Source: Chitinophagales bacterium (lineage in GTDB: Bacteria > Bacteroidota > Bacteroidia > Chitinophagales > UBA2359). From it: a stretch of 64,000 nt of DNA. The stretch is from the NCBI GenBank assembly GCA_016787295.1, contig JAEUUX010000106.1, positions 45,603-109,602 on the forward strand, in the 5' to 3' direction. Both the position numbers and the translations under genes were made by a program. Positions 27,994-36,942 of the stretch are shown here, in pieces (within the stretch, counting starts at the first letter, position 1; each line of letters starts with the position of its first letter). The notes beneath the pieces are model-generated. The model was given only the letters and a program-made list of their open reading frames with translations. It was not told where the DNA came from and did not search any database.

Positions 27994-29979
27994 TTATTTT
28001 TTGAAAACAAGGGTATTATCGGTATAGATAGCCTCGAAAAGGCGGCGCAAATCGGCATATTTTGTTACAGGATATTCGCTCAAACCTATTTTTGCTTTAT
28101 CCAAAATTTGGATATTGCTGGGCGAAACAATGATTTTTCGTTGAAAATATGCCGTAGAATCAGTGCTAATAATAGTGTTATCAGGATTAAATCCTTCTAA
28201 ACGATAGCCTTCGGGGATTTTTATGGTGGCAACGGTTTGCGATTCAATAGGCGCACCAAAATCAATGGCAGAATAACGTTCGGTTGCCACAAAAGGATTG
28301 TCTTTGGAGCGGGTAAAAATACTGGGGTTAAAATAGATATTGTTACCACTCACCTGTGCATATTGTGGGATTTTGAAATGCAACACAGTCACCAATGGCA
28401 AGGTGTCATTTTCCAAATTTTTGAGATGAAACGAATCTATCACTATGTCAGGGATAAGTTGGGTATAATAGGATTCTATAAATTTTTTGGGTTCCGCTTG
28501 GCGAACAATTAAGCGTTTCTGGTAGGCGCTATAGCCTTGTTGGGTGAGGCGCATAGACCCTTGCAAATTACCTTCTTGGTCGATGGTGAGTGCCATTTTT
28601 TCGCTGTCTTGGTAGATTGCATTGATTTGTGTATTCACCCAAAAGTCTTTGGGTTGTTTGTCCATTATCAAACAATATCGGTTGAGGGTATTGGTGTGCA
28701 ACATACCAAAAGGCACAGCATCGTGGGTTGCATCGAGAAAAAAGTCGCTTTCGCCAATGGTGGCAAGTAGTAAAAAGTGGTTAAACTGCTGCCAACTCGG
28801 ATAACGGCGCTCAATGCTGCCATTTTCGCGTGTGCTTGTCACCAAAGGAGTCACTTTAATACCTGCCGCTTGCAGTAGGTTGTAGAGAACGAAATTAATA
28901 TCGGCACTATTGCCTGTGTGTTTTTCATAAATAGTCGACAGTTTGGCATCGTCGCTAAAATCACTGTAATAGTCATTCCATTCCATCTCTTTTTTCACAA
29001 AAGCATAAATGGCTTTGGCGTTTTGCAAGGGTGTGCCTTTGGTTAGCTGCGGATTTGATTCTAACAGTTTTTTGAAATAGTTGGTCAATTCCAATTTTTT
29101 ACCAAATTGGTCGCTTTCCATATACATTTTTTTGACACTTGCCCAATCCTTTATAACATCTTCGCGGTCGGAGCCACCGAGAGGAATATAGGAAGTTAAT
29201 TTGCCCGTAATTTGGTCGATATAATCAATTTCGGAACTCACATATTTCTCTGCTTCAAACTTAGGAGAGTCCTGCATAACCCATTTGTATTGTGTTCCTT
29301 GAAAAGTATAGTTGTGCGAACCCACCAAAAAGGTAATACTTTTCGGTTCCTTCGTTTGCGATGTGAGGGAGTGTTGCCCGCGATAAAAAGTGGTATAATC
29401 CCACGTATCGGGGATTTGTAGGCGATATTCATTGTGGATAGTGGGCAAATCATCGTCCTGAAAATACCAATTGCGCAACGACACAATGTCGGTATATCGA
29501 ACATATTTCAAATCCAAAATACAACCTTCACTAAGAGCAGGATAGGTAAATTTTCGTTCTTTTCTGCCATTGGGCAAATTGGTATCGAAAATTTGTTTGT
29601 TTTCCACCTCATTTTTGGTCACTTCTCCATTGGCGTTTCGGCTAAAAGTGGCAGCATCAAATACCAGCCGCTCTCTTTGATACATCAAAAAAGATACATC
29701 AGCCACCACATCAAAGGCATTGCGGTTAAATACTTTGAGGCGCTTGTGGCGTTCAAAAACCACTTCCCCCTCCGAATCGAAATACACCGAACCAATATCA
29801 AACAAAATAACTGCATTGGCAGCAGGGTCTTTTTCATATTGGGTCATCTTCCATTCTTCGTCCGAAATCTTGCCATATTTGGGATTCTCCCAAAAATCAG
29901 CAGCTTGTATAATAGTTGTGCAACACAGAAAACACAGGTGAACAGATAGCCACCATACCAAGTGTTTGTAAAGTTTCAT
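27994..29979 (-). CDS. DUF3857/transglutaminase-like protein with Cys replaced by Ser
   Basis: 661 residues with a signal peptide (about 1-26). The DUF3857 domain spans about 60-300 (FERHKRLKVFNRNAFD..., GRKERKFTYPALSEGCILDLKY). The transglutaminase-like core at about 315-450 reads KHTGNSADINFVLYNLLQAAGI where the catalytic Cys would be Ser358. The His (FNHFLLLA) and Asp (FFLDATH) positions are kept. A non-catalytic, perhaps binding, role is inferred. A -7 box (minus TAATTTTG, plus 30004-30011) lies 25 bp upstream, making this the first gene of the pair. Confidence 0.82.
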   Translation of the reverse strand: MKLYKHLVWWLSVHLCFLCCTTIIQAADFWENPKYGKISDEEWKMTQYEKDPAANAVILFDIGSVYFDSEGEVVFERHKRLKVFNRNAFDVVADVSFLMYQRERLVFDAATFSRNANGEVTKNEVENKQIFDTNLPNGRKERKFTYPALSEGCILDLKYVRYTDIVSLRNWYFQDDDLPTIHNEYRLQIPDTWDYTTFYRGQHSLTSQTKEPKSITFLVGSHNYTFQGTQYKWVMQDSPKFEAEKYVSSEIDYIDQITGKLTSYIPLGGSDREDVIKDWASVKKMYMESDQFGKKLELTNYFKKLLESNPQLTKGTPLQNAKAIYAFVKKEMEWNDYYSDFSDDAKLSTIYEKHTGNSADINFVLYNLLQAAGIKVTPLVTSTRENGSIERRYPSWQQFNHFLLLATIGESDFFLDATHDAVPFGMLHTNTLNRYCLIMDKQPKDFWVNTQINAIYQDSEKMALTIDQEGNLQGSMRLTQQGYSAYQKRLIVRQAEPKKFIESYYTQLIPDIVIDSFHLKNLENDTLPLVTVLHFKIPQYAQVSGNNIYFNPSIFTRSKDNPFVATERYSAIDFGAPIESQTVATIKIPEGYRLEGFNPDNTIISTDSTAYFQRKIIVSPSNIQILDKAKIGLSEYPVTKYADLRRLFEAIYTDNTLVFKK

Positions 29980-30003
29980 AAGTCTATTTGTTTAGTTTGG
30001 GAA

Positions 30004-30011
30004 CAAAATTA
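30004..30011 (-). promoter_or_regulatory. -7 box of the DUF3857 pair
   Basis: The minus strand reads TAATTTTGTTCC, matching TAnnTTTG, 25 bp before the ATG at 29979. Confidence 0.55.
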
Positions 30012-30183
30012 GCAAAAAAAATTGAATTATATAACGTTTATGCTCAAAAAAAATTGCATTATGTTGATTGAATGGATAATTTAGATAGAAAAGTCAAACA
30101 CGACTATCCTTAATAAATTAAAACAATTAATTATATCTTAATAAAAATGAGCTAAATAAGGAATGAAAAAAAATTACTTAAAA

Positions 30184-30215
30184 TTTGCTCCTGCAAAGAA
30201 AAATGTGTACTTTTG
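30184..30215 (+). promoter_or_regulatory. Promoter of the tail-collar gene with long leader
   Basis: TTTG (30184-30187), 20 bases, TACTTTTG (30208-30215). The 5' UTR to ATG 30445 is then about 225 nt, much longer than others here. The leader holds a 23-codon frame at 30254-30325 and no strong hairpin that I can see. Confidence 0.65.
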
Positions 30216-30444
30216 CGCTTGGAATTGTCATCTCGCTCAATTTGATAGCTGTAATGACCGAAATAATACTTTTTCACAAAGAACAACAGACTATTGTTTG
30301 TGTGATTAATTATAACCTATGCTAAAAACAGCAAAAAACAATAAGTACATCATATATAGTTGTGTCATTTTTTTGAATGACCATCTATCTGTTAATAACT
30401 GGCTCTTAATACTATTTTTTTATAATTAAAACTCACATTGTTTT

Positions 30445-30879
30445 ATGGAAGATTTTATTGGTATTATCAAAATGTTTGCCGGCACTTTTGCCCCACAAGG
30501 CTGGGAATTTTGTGACGGTCGGCTTCTGAGCATCGCTCAGTATACAGCGCTTTTTTCTTTGCTTGGCACCACGTACGGAGGCAACGGCGTGACCAATTTT
30601 GCACTGCCCGATTTGCGTGGCAGGGTTCCTGTTGGCACAGGACAAGGCCCACAACTTACCTATATCACATTAGGAGAAACGGGTGGCATACAATTTAATA
30701 CCCTAACTTCACAACAAATACCCGCTCAAGTTGTCGTTGTCAACAATGACCCAAATGCAGATTCGGCTATTAATGTGTTGGCTCCAAGTGGTGCTAATCA
30801 CCCTCATTTAAACATGCCTCCATATTTGGGCATAAACTTCATTATCTGCGTGAGCGGATTGTATCCGGCTCGTCCTTAA
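30445..30879 (+). CDS. Phage tail collar domain protein (microcystin-dependent-protein-like)
   Basis: 144 residues. It begins FIGIIKMFAGTFAPQGWEFCDGRLLSIAQYTALFSLLGTTYGGNGVTNFALPDLRGRVPVG, the tail collar (PF07484) signature, and ends LNMPPYLGINFIICVSGLYP, also typical of the MdpB family. These proteins resemble short tail fibres and often occur in sets of two or three next to transport or export genes; their cellular role is unclear. Here it is single, shorter than the usual roughly 180 residues, and without phage genes nearby. No signal peptide. Confidence 0.85.
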   Translation: MEDFIGIIKMFAGTFAPQGWEFCDGRLLSIAQYTALFSLLGTTYGGNGVTNFALPDLRGRVPVGTGQGPQLTYITLGETGGIQFNTLTSQQIPAQVVVVNNDPNADSAINVLAPSGANHPHLNMPPYLGINFIICVSGLYPARP

Positions 30880-30995
30880 TAGCCTGATTTCAAATATTCA
30901 CAAAGAGAAGTAGCATCACCTCAAACATGATGGTGCTAACCAACCAATTTGCGAAACCTTACAATAAGGTTGTTAATTAATATCCACAAACAGAA

Positions 30996-31082
30996 ATGTG
31001 CATCAACCGTTGTCCAAACCTAAACTGTAATCTCAATGCAGGTCAGCACGGCTGTCAACCAACTGTTAGTAGCAATAAATAA
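30996..31082 (+). CDS. Possible 28-residue Cys-rich peptide
   Basis: ATG 30996 to TAA 31082, bounded upstream by an in-frame TAA at 30978. The peptide has four Cys in its first 20 residues (positions 2, 6, 11, 20) with Asn, Pro and Gly between them and no hydrophobic core. It is placed 116 bp after the tail-collar gene and 11 bp before that unit's terminator. A small metal-binding or disulfide-rich peptide, or a precursor peptide, is conceivable; chance is not excluded. Confidence 0.35.
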   Translation: MCINRCPNLNCNLNAGQHGCQPTVSSNK

Positions 31083-31092
31083 TCAGCCATCA

Positions 31093-31145
31093 AAAACTTC
31101 CTCTTTTCAAAGTATAACTTTACGAAAAGAGGAAGTTCTGTTTTT
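31093..31145 (+). terminator. Terminator of the tail-collar unit
   Basis: AACTTCCTCTTTTC (31095-31108) pairs perfectly with GAAAAGAGGAAGTT (31124-31137), followed by CTGTTTTT. A small extra hairpin AACCTT/AAGGTT lies at 30953-30972. Confidence 0.8.
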
Positions 31146-31178
31146 GAGGGTTTAAATCTAAAAAAATCCCCTTCCAAA

Positions 31179-31212
31179 CTTGCCAATATATAACAAATAA
31201 TCTGTACCTTTG
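31179..31212 (+). promoter_or_regulatory. Promoter of the 31301 gene
   Basis: CTTG (31179-31182), 22 bases, and a perfect TACCTTTG -7 box (31205-31212). Confidence 0.6.
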
Positions 31213-31300
31213 CAATTGGAATTAAAGCAATATTTTTTTCAAAAACCGGTTTTTGCTTAGACAATAAATAGCTGGTTGCAAACATAACGAACAAACACCA

Positions 31301-32071
31301 ATGGATTTTAACAAAAAATTTAAAACCTATTCCAACACAGAGTTATTAAGAATTATCAACAACCCAGACGACTATCAGTCCAATGCAGTTGAAGTGGCAA
31401 AAACAATACTTTCAGACAGGCAACTGACTGGAGAAGAAATTAAATTTGCCAAAGATGAACTTGAAGTTGAAAGACAAGAAAAATCAAATGAGGAGCAACA
31501 AAAAAGAAACATCGAAAACAAGTTTAAGAATATTGGCATATCAATATTTAATATAATAAATCCAATCCAAAGCGAAATGCCAACAGCAGAGAAAATGATA
31601 AAAACAATTTCTTTAGTGTATGGCGGAATTTTCCTATTTCATTTTTTTTATAAAGAATTTGAAATAATGCGTTTTATGTTCTCTCACCTGTCTCCCCGTT
31701 GGGACATTAGCGTAGTGCTTTATTTTTTGTCTCTATTTATTACTCCCACAGTGATAATCTTGTTTTACAAGAAAAATAAATATGGTTGGTTATTGTTTAC
31801 GATATTTCTGACTTTTTCAGCAATTTCAACACTCAACCTTTTTATTTCCACAATGAATATGAACTCAACAGAAATTTCTGTACTTAGCAATATATTCCCC
31901 ACTCCACCACTGGCAATACTCCTTCCAAGATTTTTATTTTTTGCAGGAACGATTTGGGTAATAAGTAGAGAAGAGATAAGAAATGCGTATACAATCAGCA
32001 AAGAGGCAATGATATTAACAATTTTAATCACAGTTGTTGTTGTAGGACTTATACCTAAAATGTTTTTTTAA
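31301..32071 (+). CDS. Unknown four-helix membrane protein
   Basis: 256 residues. The first 70 are soluble and charged (SNTELLRIINNPDDYQSNAVEVAKTILSDRQLTGEEI), a pattern that recurs at the N-terminus of many uncharacterised Bacteroidota membrane proteins. Five hydrophobic segments follow at about 103-122, 140-160, 166-188, 205-225 and 233-253. No catalytic motif is visible. It has its own promoter. After it, AAACCCCA/TGGGGTTT (32143-32174) may form a weak terminator. Function unknown. Confidence 0.7.
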   Translation: MDFNKKFKTYSNTELLRIINNPDDYQSNAVEVAKTILSDRQLTGEEIKFAKDELEVERQEKSNEEQQKRNIENKFKNIGISIFNIINPIQSEMPTAEKMIKTISLVYGGIFLFHFFYKEFEIMRFMFSHLSPRWDISVVLYFLSLFITPTVIILFYKKNKYGWLLFTIFLTFSAISTLNLFISTMNMNSTEISVLSNIFPTPPLAILLPRFLFFAGTIWVISREEIRNAYTISKEAMILTILITVVVVGLIPKMFF

Positions 32072-32223
32072 CCACAGTATTTTCTTCATTTTGAATAAAT
32101 TTTGGTACTATTATTGTTCGTTTAGCATTTATGGTTTTGATGAAACCCCAAAACTAAATATTGTTATGGGGTTTAAAAATTTACTCTTAACCTAATGGCA
32201 TTACTACCAGAAATTGTACCACA

Positions 32224-32266
32224 AAAAAATCGGCAGTATAGGTGTGACCCTATACCGCCGATTTGA
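32224..32266 (-). terminator. Terminator of the metalloprotease gene
   Basis: AAATCGGC.GTATAGG pairs with CCTATAC.GCCGATTT; on the minus strand the stem is followed by T7. It lies 15 bp after the metalloprotease stop. Confidence 0.82.
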
Positions 32267-32280
32267 TTTTATTGCGTAGA

Positions 32281-35200
32281 TTAATACCGAATCAAAGGAA
32301 TCATGATTTTACCAGCATTGTTTTTATACAACATAAAATCATTTTGGTTGACTTGTTTGTCTAAATTGCCATCGCTCACCACATAGACGTTATTGGTTTG
32401 GTTGGTGATATAGGCATTAAAATCGGTATAGGACAATATGCCGTTGGGTACATAATCACCTGCCCATAGGACTGCATAACCGTCTGCGGTGGTAGTCATG
32501 GGCATTGTTCCGCTAGCTTGTTCCACTTTAGTCGTGAAATTGTAGGAGGCTTGGTTATTATAGAACTTAACCACTTGGCTACTGACAACAGGCGCATGGT
32601 TGCGGTGACGAAGCACCACCAAATAGGGCGTGTCGTTGGTCAATCCGCTGAATTTGATGCCTGTTGTGGTGCCGTCAACATCTACTATTCTGCCGTTATT
32701 GAGCAAAAAACCTGCTTTGCGGGTTACAAGGGCGTTGGTAGTGGCATTGCGAACCTCAACGAGCATCCAGTCGGTAGTGTTGGCAGGAATGGCACTCGCA
32801 CTTGCCACACTTTGCGTGCCATTGTAGGATATTGGTGCTACATTATAAGGCTGCGCTGTTGGAATAAGGTTGTTAGTACGCAACACATTGGTCATGGCAC
32901 CCGCCGTATTGTAAGCCCCTTGCAAAAAAGCTCTGGTTTGCAAGATAAAATCGGTGCTTGTGGCAGCGGCAGAGCAAATCTCCACCCCCCAACTAGTAAC
33001 CTGCCCGCCATCTTCGTCATATACGTCGGCGATGGTCAGTGTCCATATACCATTGCTGCTTTGTCCGTCGAAAGCAGATAAGTTTTCAGCAGGGATATAG
33101 GTACCACCACCCACAGGAGGGCAAGGATAGTTGGCATTGGTGGCTTCGTCGTCCAAATTGATGTTAAAGTTGTCTTCATTACCACAAATATTGGCTATCA
33201 AATCCACCGTAGTACCTGTTGGGCTGGTCAAGGAGAATATCAAATCGCTGATATAGGTGTGCGTACCTACCAAATTTTTGACGTTTAGGTCGGCAATAGT
33301 GAGGTTTTGGGTGATGTTGAGGGTTGAGGTGACAGTGGGTGTTCCGCTTGCGGCAATGCTCACAGGCACGTTGGTAGCGTTGAAAGTGGTGCAAGAGGGT
33401 GTGCTGGTCGTGAAGCTATTGGTGCTGCTATAGGCAGACTCTCCACAACCATTTTGGGCTTTGACACGCCAATAATAGGTATTGGATAAAATCAATGGGG
33501 CAGAAAAAGTGTGGGTGGTCGTAGTCACGCCGCTTTGTTCCGCCACGATATTTGCAAAACTGTTATTGTTTGACAACTGAATGGTATAAGAAGCCGCTTT
33601 GGGAGAGGCATACCACGAGAAGGTGGGCGAAAGTCCTATGTTGGCAGCTCCATTCACGGGAGAGGACAAGTCGACCGCATCAGGCGCGGCTGCGGCTGTG
33701 GTAAGTGACAACTGTAGGGTTTGCGTGACCGAGCCACCTGTACCTGTAACAGTAATGTTGTATGTGCCGACGGGTGCGTTGGCAATACCTGCCAAAACGA
33801 AATTAGTACTGCCGTTAGCCGCCACAGGATTGGGCGAAAAAGTACCTGTCATGCCCGAACCGCTGGGACTAATGGTATAACTCAACTGCACATTGCTGCT
33901 AAATCCTCCAAAGGCAGTGGTGGTAATAGGAAAAGTGGCACTCGTTACGCTGCAAAGACTTTGATTAGCATTGCTACTGGCAAGGGTAAATGTGGGAGAT
34001 GTGGGAACGGTGAGCGCAAAATTGTTGTTGGATATATCAAAAAAGATATTGCCGCTACCTTTGACCATGACGCGCGCCACCGAAGTAGCCGTAACACTTA
34101 CAGGTACTGTAATGCTTTGCGTACCGTCGTTGGGCGTATTCGCCAATAGGGTGACGGGACTTTCTATGTTGTTGTTTACGATTAGAAAGATGTCCACGTT
34201 TTGGCAATTGACAGGAGCCGTGTTCGTATTATTGACGTTCCACGTAACCGTATAGCTGTTGCCTGCTGCCCATGATATGCCCGTAGCGTTGGGGTAGGTC
34301 ACTTGGAAAGGTCCCGAGTCGGCTACCGTGATATTCATAGCATCGGAATTCACACTACCACCACCATTGTGGTTGTCACGCACCGTTAAGCGGAAAACCA
34401 TCGAACGAGCATAAGTAGGCATGGTTTCGCCAAAAGTAGTGGTGTTGGCTACCAAATCCTGTGGGCGCGGAAAATAGCGTTTGGAACTAGTGGTAGGTTC
34501 CCATGACCTAAAGATAGGAGCATTGCCCGAAGGACTATTGGGATTACCCGCAGGACCCAAATCATATTCCTCCCAACAATAGGTAAGGGCATCAGCGGCA
34601 TTGGCATCGGTAGCAGAACCTGTCAACACAAAAGGCGTGTTTTTGGGGATTACATAATCTGCTCCTGCATTAGCCACCGGGTCTTGGTTGCTGATATTGG
34701 TGAGCGTGGGACAGTTGTTGCCATCTCCGTTGATGATATAATCAAGACACTCGATAAGGTTATGAACATGAAAATAGTCGTCGCTGTGGGGCTGTAGGTC
34801 GCCTGCTCCACAAATACCAGCATACGACATAATGGTACTACCGCTACCGGGTTCGTAGGCGGCGGAGGTTTCACGATTGCCACCACAAGAACCGCTGGTG
34901 CTATTAAAACTGTGGTTGCCGCCAAATTGATGTCCCATTTCGTGCGCAACATAGTCAATATCAAAAGGGTCACCTACGGGTGAGCCAGAACCTGTGATAC
35001 CTTGCGCTTTCCAGCCTGTGGCACAAGGCACACCCAAGCTCGCCAAACCTCCTCCACCTGTACTAAAATTGTGTCCAATGTCATAGTTGGCATTGCCGAT
35101 ATTGTTGTCCACAACAGTTTGGTTTTCGTCGATGAGTTGTCCAGGGCTATCGTTAGAAAAGGGATCTGTGTTGGCGTTGGTATAAATAACCGCATCGTTG

Positions 35201-36000
35201 TTAGCCACCAAAGACAAGCGTACCGACAAGTCGCGTTCATAAACACCCGTCACACGATTGACGGAGGTGACAATAGCAGCTAAGGCTAAGGGTTTTGTGC
35301 CACCGTGAAAAGCAGTATATTCGCCTGTGGCACTCACTACTGTTCGGTAGGTACGCAGGTTTGTTCCCACTTGCGACATCTGGGCGGTCGGTAGAGGTGG
35401 TTGAGTGGTATAGCGGCGGTCGTTTTGGTTAGCGGGTGTTAGTTTAGTGCCTTTGTCGCCAGTATAACAGCGAAAATTGGCTTTTTCGGTGTTATAGTAG
35501 TCCCGCTTATAGTATACAATATAGTATGTTATGTTGCCTTTGCAGTATGGATCAATAAAAACCGTTCCGTTGGCAGACAAAATCATAGCATGGAAACCTT
35601 GTGGCGTAATATCTATGCGTGCCGAAGCCGTTCGGTCTGTAATGCCATAAGCTGCATAAGTGCTAATATCGGGATATTTACGAGCCAAATCGGGGTGCAT
35701 GATGGGAGACTGTACTACTTGGAAATTCGCGGTAGTACCGTCGGGCATGGGTAGTTGCAAAGATAGTGCTTGGCGAGCCGCTTCGGGAGTAAACTCCATC
35801 GGCGCACCTGCTAAAAATTGGCGCATTGCATCAAGTTGCAAGTGTTGAACGACATATTTTTGTGGAACGACGTAGCGCACCGATATCGGCGAAACGGCTG
35901 CATCAGAGGACATTGTCCACAACGAACTTTGTGCTACAGTAGGTAAACTTGTGCAAAGCCAAAGCCAGCACAGCCCCAAGCATTGGTAGAAATATTTCAT
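32281..36000 (-). CDS. Secreted reprolysin-like zinc metalloprotease with Fn3 and P domains
   Basis: 1239 residues from ATG 36000; an ATG 9 codons earlier is less likely because a -7 box lies at 36039-36046. Signal peptide, then a propeptide-like region to about 200. The metalloprotease domain follows with HEMGHQFGGNHSF (HExGHxxGxxH zinc site, about 355) and the Met-turn TIMSYAGIC. After it come Ig/cadherin-like modules (450-790), an Fn3-like module (DLSSPVNGAANIGLSPTFSW...), and a proprotein-convertase-type P domain (TIADLNVKNLVGTHTYISDLIFSLTSPTGT...). The end (WAGDYVPNGILSYTDFNAYI...DGNLDKQVNQNDF) is an EF-hand-like Bacteroidota surface-protein tail rather than a standard T9SS type A domain. 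It probably degrades external protein. Confidence 0.85.
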   Translation of the reverse strand: MKYFYQCLGLCWLWLCTSLPTVAQSSLWTMSSDAAVSPISVRYVVPQKYVVQHLQLDAMRQFLAGAPMEFTPEAARQALSLQLPMPDGTTANFQVVQSPIMHPDLARKYPDISTYAAYGITDRTASARIDITPQGFHAMILSANGTVFIDPYCKGNITYYIVYYKRDYYNTEKANFRCYTGDKGTKLTPANQNDRRYTTQPPLPTAQMSQVGTNLRTYRTVVSATGEYTAFHGGTKPLALAAIVTSVNRVTGVYERDLSVRLSLVANNDAVIYTNANTDPFSNDSPGQLIDENQTVVDNNIGNANYDIGHNFSTGGGGLASLGVPCATGWKAQGITGSGSPVGDPFDIDYVAHEMGHQFGGNHSFNSTSGSCGGNRETSAAYEPGSGSTIMSYAGICGAGDLQPHSDDYFHVHNLIECLDYIINGDGNNCPTLTNISNQDPVANAGADYVIPKNTPFVLTGSATDANAADALTYCWEEYDLGPAGNPNSPSGNAPIFRSWEPTTSSKRYFPRPQDLVANTTTFGETMPTYARSMVFRLTVRDNHNGGGSVNSDAMNITVADSGPFQVTYPNATGISWAAGNSYTVTWNVNNTNTAPVNCQNVDIFLIVNNNIESPVTLLANTPNDGTQSITVPVSVTATSVARVMVKGSGNIFFDISNNNFALTVPTSPTFTLASSNANQSLCSVTSATFPITTTAFGGFSSNVQLSYTISPSGSGMTGTFSPNPVAANGSTNFVLAGIANAPVGTYNITVTGTGGSVTQTLQLSLTTAAAAPDAVDLSSPVNGAANIGLSPTFSWYASPKAASYTIQLSNNNSFANIVAEQSGVTTTTHTFSAPLILSNTYYWRVKAQNGCGESAYSSTNSFTTSTPSCTTFNATNVPVSIAASGTPTVTSTLNITQNLTIADLNVKNLVGTHTYISDLIFSLTSPTGTTVDLIANICGNEDNFNINLDDEATNANYPCPPVGGGTYIPAENLSAFDGQSSNGIWTLTIADVYDEDGGQVTSWGVEICSAAATSTDFILQTRAFLQGAYNTAGAMTNVLRTNNLIPTAQPYNVAPISYNGTQSVASASAIPANTTDWMLVEVRNATTNALVTRKAGFLLNNGRIVDVDGTTTGIKFSGLTNDTPYLVVLRHRNHAPVVSSQVVKFYNNQASYNFTTKVEQASGTMPMTTTADGYAVLWAGDYVPNGILSYTDFNAYITNQTNNVYVVSDGNLDKQVNQNDFMLYKNNAGKIMIPLIRY

Positions 36001-36038
36001 TGCAATAGATTTTTGGTAGGTAGACAATAATTTAGTGG

Positions 36039-36046
36039 CAAAGGTA
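36039..36046 (-). promoter_or_regulatory. -7 box of the metalloprotease gene
   Basis: The minus strand reads TACCTTTGCCAC. The rest of the 36047-36415 gap holds a second -7 box, TACTTTTG at 36278-36285, for the CBS gene, and nothing else I can recognise. Confidence 0.6.
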
Positions 36047-36415
36047 ATAAATTAGCGGCAATTTGTGGTGATAGATTCAAAACTTTTGTGTGATAAAAAC
36101 GCTATAGTCTTACTTATATGCCCCAAATAGCGTTCTTTAATACATTTTGGCTTATAATAACAAGCATAAAAAGCAAATAGGCATGCCTTGGATAGCAAGA
36201 ATGCTATGATGTGGAAAAGAATGATAAAAAATAGTTTCGAAATAGCAAAAAATGAACATTATTTTAAAAAAAAGATTTACTTTTGTGCCAAATTTCCGAC
36301 TCGGCTTAAGGTTTCTTTCTATACCATTAGGAAGAAGTGCTTGGTATATTCTTTCCTGCTAATACTATGAACCAATTTACTATTTTTTTTATAAACACAA
36401 CCTAACCATTTAGCA

Positions 36416-36838
36416 ATGCAAAAAAGTACTAAAGTGTCAGAAGTAATGACTGACCGCGTTATTGTAGCTGATTCGCACAATAAGTTTTCGCAAGTTTGCG
36501 CTTTATTTCTTGAAAAACGCCTTCACCACCTCGTTGTAGTAGACAAAGACCAACAAGTTGCAGGCATCATAGGGGTGACAGATGTGCTTAGAGTATACCG
36601 ATATGAATCTGAGATACTTGGTCAAACTACCGATGCGGTATTGGACGAAAAAATCTCGTTGAGCCACATCATGACTCCCAATCCCATCACCTTGAACGCT
36701 ACTGATACCATTGGCGTGGCGGCAGAGTTGTTTACGAACAATCACATCCACGCTTTTCCAGTAGTTGATGCAGACAAAAAAGTTGTTGGCATTATTACAA
36801 CCAACGACCTTATCCGCCATTTTGCAGTGGTGGGTTAG
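36416..36838 (+). CDS. Protein of two CBS domains
   Basis: 140 residues forming one Bateman module: CBS1 about 8-60 (KVSEVMTDRVIVADSHNKFSQVCALFLEKRLHHLVVVDKDQQVAGIIGVTDVLR) and CBS2 about 82-138 (SHIMTPNPITLNATDTIGVAAELFTNNHIHAFPVVDADKKVVGIITTNDLIR). Such stand-alone pairs bind adenine nucleotides and regulate partner enzymes or transporters. It is cytoplasmic, transcribed alone with a 5' UTR of about 125 nt, and followed by a strong bidirectional terminator. The partner is not evident. Confidence 0.88.
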   Translation: MQKSTKVSEVMTDRVIVADSHNKFSQVCALFLEKRLHHLVVVDKDQQVAGIIGVTDVLRVYRYESEILGQTTDAVLDEKISLSHIMTPNPITLNATDTIGVAAELFTNNHIHAFPVVDADKKVVGIITTNDLIRHFAVVG

Positions 36839-36867
36839 TATCAATACGTAATAAGGTTGCGTTCAAC

Positions 36868-36912
36868 AAAAATGCGGCTATCTCTTTTTAATTAGAGATA
36901 ACCGCATTTTTG
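36868..36912. terminator. Bidirectional terminator
   Basis: AAAATGCGG.TATCTCT pairs with AGAGATA.CCGCATTTT around a T/A loop, between the convergent CBS and LVIVD-operon genes. Confidence 0.85.
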
Positions 36913-36942
36913 GCGCTATAGGAAAGAAAACAATAAAAAGCA

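Noticed and set aside
30445..31145. Prophage
   Set aside because: Only one collar-domain gene is present; no integrase, capsid, terminase or lysis gene lies around it.
31055..31294. 79-codon minus-strand frame
   Set aside because: It spans the perfect terminator of the tail-collar unit and the promoter of the next gene.
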